The translations under genes and the position numbers were made by a program. Of a stretch of 17,160 bases of DNA, positions 15,313 to 17,160 are shown one piece after another. The DNA lies in contig JAHZHY010000161.1 of NCBI GenBank assembly GCA_019420045.1, positions 3,970 to 21,129 of the forward strand, given 5' to 3'. Within the stretch, counting starts at the first letter, position 1. Each line of letters opens with the position of its first letter. This DNA is from Clostridiales bacterium. Its GTDB lineage: Bacteria > Bacillota > Clostridia > Oscillospirales > Butyricicoccaceae. The notes under the pieces are model-generated. The model searched no databases and was not told the origin of the DNA. It saw nothing but the letters and a program-made list of their open reading frames with translations.

Positions 15313-15346
15313 AACCCCGGCCGGAATTTTCCGGCCGGGGTTTTTT
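15313..15346 (+). terminator. Intrinsic terminator directly after structured repeat copy 2
   Basis: A perfect stem AACCCCGGCCGGAA (15313-15326) with TTCCGGCCGGGGTT (15329-15342) is followed by a T-run to 15346. It probably ends the transcript from 13.6 kb, or a short RNA made from this intergenic region. Confidence 0.92.
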
Positions 15347-15392
15347 GTATGAGAGAGGGGAAGGGGGCATACACTTCTTTTGAGGTGATGGG

Positions 15393-15890
15393 ATGAAAAT
15401 GCTGTGGACATTGCTCTTTGTGTGGGTGGTGGGAAGTGCCACCCATTTCTTTTACGGGTGGTCGGGAGAAAATCCCCTGGTGGGACTGCTGTTTGCCAGC
15501 AGCGAAAGTGTGTGGGAGCACAGCAAGCTGGGGTTCTGGCCGCTGTGTCTGGCGATTCTGTGGCTGGGAAAGGGAGCGGGGGCAAATTGGGCCACATTGG
15601 TCTGGGCCATGGCCTGCGGCACATTGTTTTATCTGGTGCATCAGATCGGGGCTTTTTATGCCTATACCAGTGCCCTGGGCATCACAAGCTGCCTGCCGGT
15701 GGATATCCTGATCTATCTGCTGGCTTCGGCCGGAGGTCTGTGGATGGGATATCGGCTCCTGGGCCAGCCCCGGCCTTTGTGGCAGGGGGCTTTGGGAGTG
15801 GGGATTCTGTGCTTTCTGGCCCTTTCCCTTGTGGTGTTCACCAGGGAAAGTCCCGCTCTGCCTCTGTTCTGGGATCCGGCAAAAAAATAA
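15393..15890 (+). CDS. DUF6512-like integral membrane protein
   Basis: A 165-residue hydrophobic protein with about five membrane segments. The N-terminal motif HFFYGWSGENPLVGLLFASS followed by ESVWEHSKLGFWP matches the clostridial DUF6512 family, which has a conserved 'ES.WEH.KL.FWP' block. Function is unknown. The start at 15393 follows a GAGGTGA ribosome site. The stop codon lies inside the stem of a bidirectional terminator shared with the convergent gene. It stands alone on its transcript. Confidence 0.72.
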   Translation: MKMLWTLLFVWVVGSATHFFYGWSGENPLVGLLFASSESVWEHSKLGFWPLCLAILWLGKGAGANWATLVWAMACGTLFYLVHQIGAFYAYTSALGITSCLPVDILIYLLASAGGLWMGYRLLGQPRPLWQGALGVGILCFLALSLVVFTRESPALPLFWDPAKK

Positions 15891-15918
15891 AGGCCCATGA
15901 GGGCCTTTATTTTTTTGG
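15881..15918. terminator. Bidirectional terminator shared by two convergent genes
   Basis: AATAAAGGCCC pairs with GGGCCTTTATT over 11 bp with an ATGA loop (15895-15900 region), flanked by A7 and T7 runs. The stop codons of both convergent genes (15888-15890 and 15907-15909) are in the stem arms. Confidence 0.93.
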
Positions 15919-16131
15919 TTCCAGCAGTCCCCACAGGGCCAGGAGCAAGCCGATGGCAGCCAGAGCGATGGACAAATAAAAAAATGGCATCAGTCCTACA
16001 TAAGAAAGCCGCCAGAGAGCCAGGCAGCGGGCGGCAGTGGTCAATTCGGTAGACAGCGTTCCGGCCAGAAGCAAAGCGACGCTGAGAAAACCGGAAGCAA
16101 ACAACGCCGAACCAAAGATCACTTTTTTCAT
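15907..16131 (-). CDS. Small two-segment membrane protein (hypothetical)
   Basis: A 74-residue hydrophobic protein, not recognised. It has an N-terminal membrane segment starting MKKVIFGSALFASG (about 3-24) and a second near the C-terminus (about 47-70), joined by a short loop. The start at 16131 is chosen because AGGAGG lies 8 nt upstream; an upstream GTG at 16140 is part of that site. It follows the RHH gene by 27 nt and is probably co-transcribed with it. An RHH regulator followed by a tiny membrane protein recalls some toxin-antitoxin layouts, but no toxin family is recognised. Confidence 0.65.
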   Translation of the reverse strand: MKKVIFGSALFASGFLSVALLLAGTLSTELTTAARCLALWRLSYVGLMPFFYLSIALAAIGLLLALWGLLEPKK

Positions 16132-16158
16132 CCAAGGCACCTCCTGAAAGAATGGAGA

Positions 16159-16341
16159 CTAATCGTCGTGCTTTTGTTCTTCTTTTTCTTTTTCTTTTTC
16201 CAGCTGCTCCAGGCCCCGGCGGATCAGCTCCTGGGTGGCAGCGGAACGGCTGGGGTACCGGTTTTCAAAACGGAAATCGTCGATCCGGCGCAAGAGCTCC
16301 TGATCCACGATGACGGTATAACGGGGTTTTTCTGTGGGCAT
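16159..16341 (-). CDS. Ribbon-helix-helix (CopG/Arc-type) DNA-binding protein
   Basis: A 60-residue RHH protein. The ribbon strand is PRYTVIVDQ, followed by helix LLRRIDDFRFENRY and the second helix SRSAATQELIRRGLEQL, a pattern typical of CopG-type repressors. The tail is a charged Lys/Glu repeat (from about residue 48), encoded by three tandem CTTTTT units. The start at 16341 has AAGGAGG 7 nt upstream; the frame continues to 16371, but that part overlaps the promoter. It is divergent from a second RHH gene, with GTTC repeats between them, which suggests autoregulation. Confidence 0.85.
   Translation of the reverse strand: MPTEKPRYTVIVDQELLRRIDDFRFENRYPSRSAATQELIRRGLEQLEKEKEKEEQKHDD
16182..16199 (-). 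repeat. Three tandem CTTTTT hexamers in the RHH gene tail
   Basis: The hexamer repeat encodes the Lys/Glu-rich tail. Unit changes would keep the reading frame. Confidence 0.7.
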
Positions 16342-16362
16342 GGCATTCCCTCCTTGGGTTTT

Positions 16363-16391
16363 ATGATACAAAGGTTCATAGGTTCTGTCAA
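16363..16391 (-). promoter_or_regulatory. Promoter of the leftward RHH gene with GGTTC repeats
   Basis: On the minus strand TTGACA (16386-16391) is followed after 17 nt by TATCAT (16363-16368). Two GGTTC units (16373-16377 and 16381-16385), 8 bp apart, fill the spacer. Confidence 0.8.
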
Positions 16392-16399
16392 GCAGAGGG

Positions 16400-16453
16400 T
16401 TGACAAGTTCAGAACATATGCACTATAATACAGAGGTTCAGAAGTTCAGAACC
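16400..16453 (+). promoter_or_regulatory. Promoter of the rightward RHH gene with GTTC operator array
   Basis: TTGACA (16400-16405) is followed after 18 nt by TATAAT (16424-16429). The palindrome GTTCAGAAC (16407-16415) lies in the spacer. Two more GTTC units 8 bp apart and an inverted GAAC follow the -10 (16435-16453). RHH repressors typically bind such short repeated half-sites. Confidence 0.82.
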
Positions 16454-16470
16454 ATAGAGAAGGGATCACC

Positions 16471-16656
16471 ATGAAGAAAGAGAAAAAGAAATTGGTTTTT
16501 TCCCTGTCTCCCGATTTGCAGCAGCAGGTCTGGCAGATCAAAGAAAAACAGTTTCCACAGCATTCCCAGGCGGAGGTCTTTCGCAGCCTGATTCGTCTGG
16601 GACTGGGGGAGGCTTCCCATGAGAAGGAGGGAGAAGGCGGCAAGGAATTGACTTAA
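16471..16656 (+). CDS. Second small ribbon-helix-helix-like protein
   Basis: A 61-residue protein with a basic N-terminus (MKKEKKK), a ribbon strand KLVFSLSP, helix DLQQQVWQIKEKQFP, and helix SQAEVFRSLIRLGLGEA, matching the RHH pattern. The C-terminal tail is acidic and glycine-rich. Its start lies about 42 nt after the -10, with AGAAGGGA as ribosome site. It is divergent from the other RHH gene, and the two share an operator region. Its stop overlaps the -35 box of the next gene. It could be an antitoxin without an obvious toxin, or a local autoregulator. Confidence 0.75.
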   Translation: MKKEKKKLVFSLSPDLQQQVWQIKEKQFPQHSQAEVFRSLIRLGLGEASHEKEGEGGKELT

Positions 16657-16677
16657 TACTGTAAAACAGCGTATAAT
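16648..16677 (+). promoter_or_regulatory. Promoter of the ABC-F gene
   Basis: TTGACT (16648-16653) is followed after 18 nt by TATAAT (16672-16677). A small inverted repeat, CTGT-AAA-ACAG (16659-16669), lies in the spacer. The leader is only about 20 nt, with no attenuator visible, unlike many antibiotic-induced ABC-F genes. Confidence 0.75.
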
Positions 16678-16701
16678 GTCTCTGATTATGGAGGAAATGC
16701 T

Positions 16702-17160
16702 ATGGCAGAGATTACAGTCAATCAACTGAACAAATATTACAGCGATTTTCACCTTTTGGAGGACATTTCCTTTGAGTTGTACGCCGGCCAGCGGGTGGGC
16801 ATCGTAGGCCCCAACGGCTGCGGTAAAACCACTTTGTTCAACATTCTTATGGGCAAGGAGGGGTACGACACCGGCGAAGTGAACATCCGGGATGGGGCCC
16901 GGATCGCCCTTCTGGATCAGCTGCCGGAATATTCCCCTGAGGTCACCGTGCGTCAGGTGCTCATGCAGGCCTTTGAGGATATCCTGAATATGGGGGAAAA
17001 GCTGCGGCAGCTGGAAGGGCGCATGGCCGAAGGCACAGCCACCCCTCAGGAGCTGGATCAGTATGCCCGGCTGCAAACCGCCTTTGAGACCGCCGGAGGT
17101 TATGAGCTGGAGGTCAAATACAACCGGATGACAAACGGCCTGGACATTCCTCCCGAAATG
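16702..17160 (+). CDS. ABC-F family ATPase (partial, 5' end)
   Basis: The first 153 codons of an ABC-F protein, open to the right edge. It starts MAEITVNQLNKYYSDFHLLE and has a Walker A motif, GPNGCGKTT, at about residues 36-44, then the Q-loop region IALLDQLPEYSPEVTV. ABC-F proteins are soluble, have two ATPase domains and act on the ribosome, either as translation factors (EttA, Uup, YkpA type) or in antibiotic protection. The second domain and the linker are outside the window, so the subtype cannot be told. GGAGG lies 7 nt before the ATG. Confidence 0.9.
   Translation, partial: MAEITVNQLNKYYSDFHLLEDISFELYAGQRVGIVGPNGCGKTTLFNILMGKEGYDTGEVNIRDGARIALLDQLPEYSPEVTVRQVLMQAFEDILNMGEKLRQLEGRMAEGTATPQELDQYARLQTAFETAGGYELEVKYNRMTNGLDIPPEM

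Noticed and set aside
15140..15352. 70-residue plus-strand open frame
   Set aside because: It reads through several hairpins and the structured repeat; no ribosome site and no protein-like composition.
16182..16199. Phase-variable repeat
   Set aside because: The CTTTTT unit is six bases, so gain or loss keeps the frame and would only change the tail length.

Overview
The window looks like chromosomal DNA from a GC-rich Clostridia member, most likely an Oscillospiraceae-type gut anaerobe. This is inferred from the gene content (a FabK-type fatty acid synthase, a MarR regulator in the fab cluster, DUF3870, DUF6512 and an ABC-F protein), strong AGGAGG-type ribosome sites, and GC-rich coding DNA with very AT-rich promoters. 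No rRNA, tRNA, CRISPR array, IS element or phage gene was seen.

Positions 1-250 hold the 3' end of a plus-strand gene, probably a peptide-type solute-binding protein, and a bidirectional terminator. Positions 251-11150 are one minus-strand operon for type II fatty acid synthesis. In transcription order it reads acpP, accB, accC, accD, accA, fabH, fabK, a second FabK/nitronate-monooxygenase-like flavoprotein, fabD, fabG, fabF, fabZ and a MarR-family regulator. Together these make malonyl-CoA (AccABCD), load it on ACP (FabD), start chains (FabH) and run the elongation cycle (FabF, FabG, FabZ, FabK). Most junctions are 1-4 nt overlaps or very short gaps, so translation is probably coupled. The operon starts at a strong promoter (TTGACA-16-TAAAAT) in a very AT-rich patch with three copies of AATATTTTA, a likely operator for the MarR protein encoded at the operon's far end.

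Positions 11150-15120 are a D-amino-acid themed segment. A DUF3870 gene (minus) and a two-gene operon (plus) diverge from back-to-back promoters whose -35 boxes overlap. The plus operon encodes, as separate proteins, the DUF4392 and DUF1445 modules that are fused in mammalian D-glutamate cyclase. It is preceded by a ~130-nt leader that can form a 21-bp intrinsic terminator and a mutually exclusive antiterminator, which looks like an uncharacterised riboswitch or attenuator. After a terminator comes a D-cysteine desulfhydrase/ACC-deaminase-family PLP enzyme and a DUF3592-like membrane protein.

Positions 15120-17160 hold a hairpin-rich intergenic region, a DUF6512-like membrane protein, a convergent small membrane protein, two divergent ribbon-helix-helix (RHH) regulators around a GTTC-repeat operator region, and the 5' end of an ABC-F ATPase gene cut by the window edge.

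The most notable non-coding signals are the leader switch at 11650-11785, a 47-nt hairpin element present twice (13541-13587 and 15266-15312) with a compensatory base-pair change, and the RHH operator array at 16363-16453.
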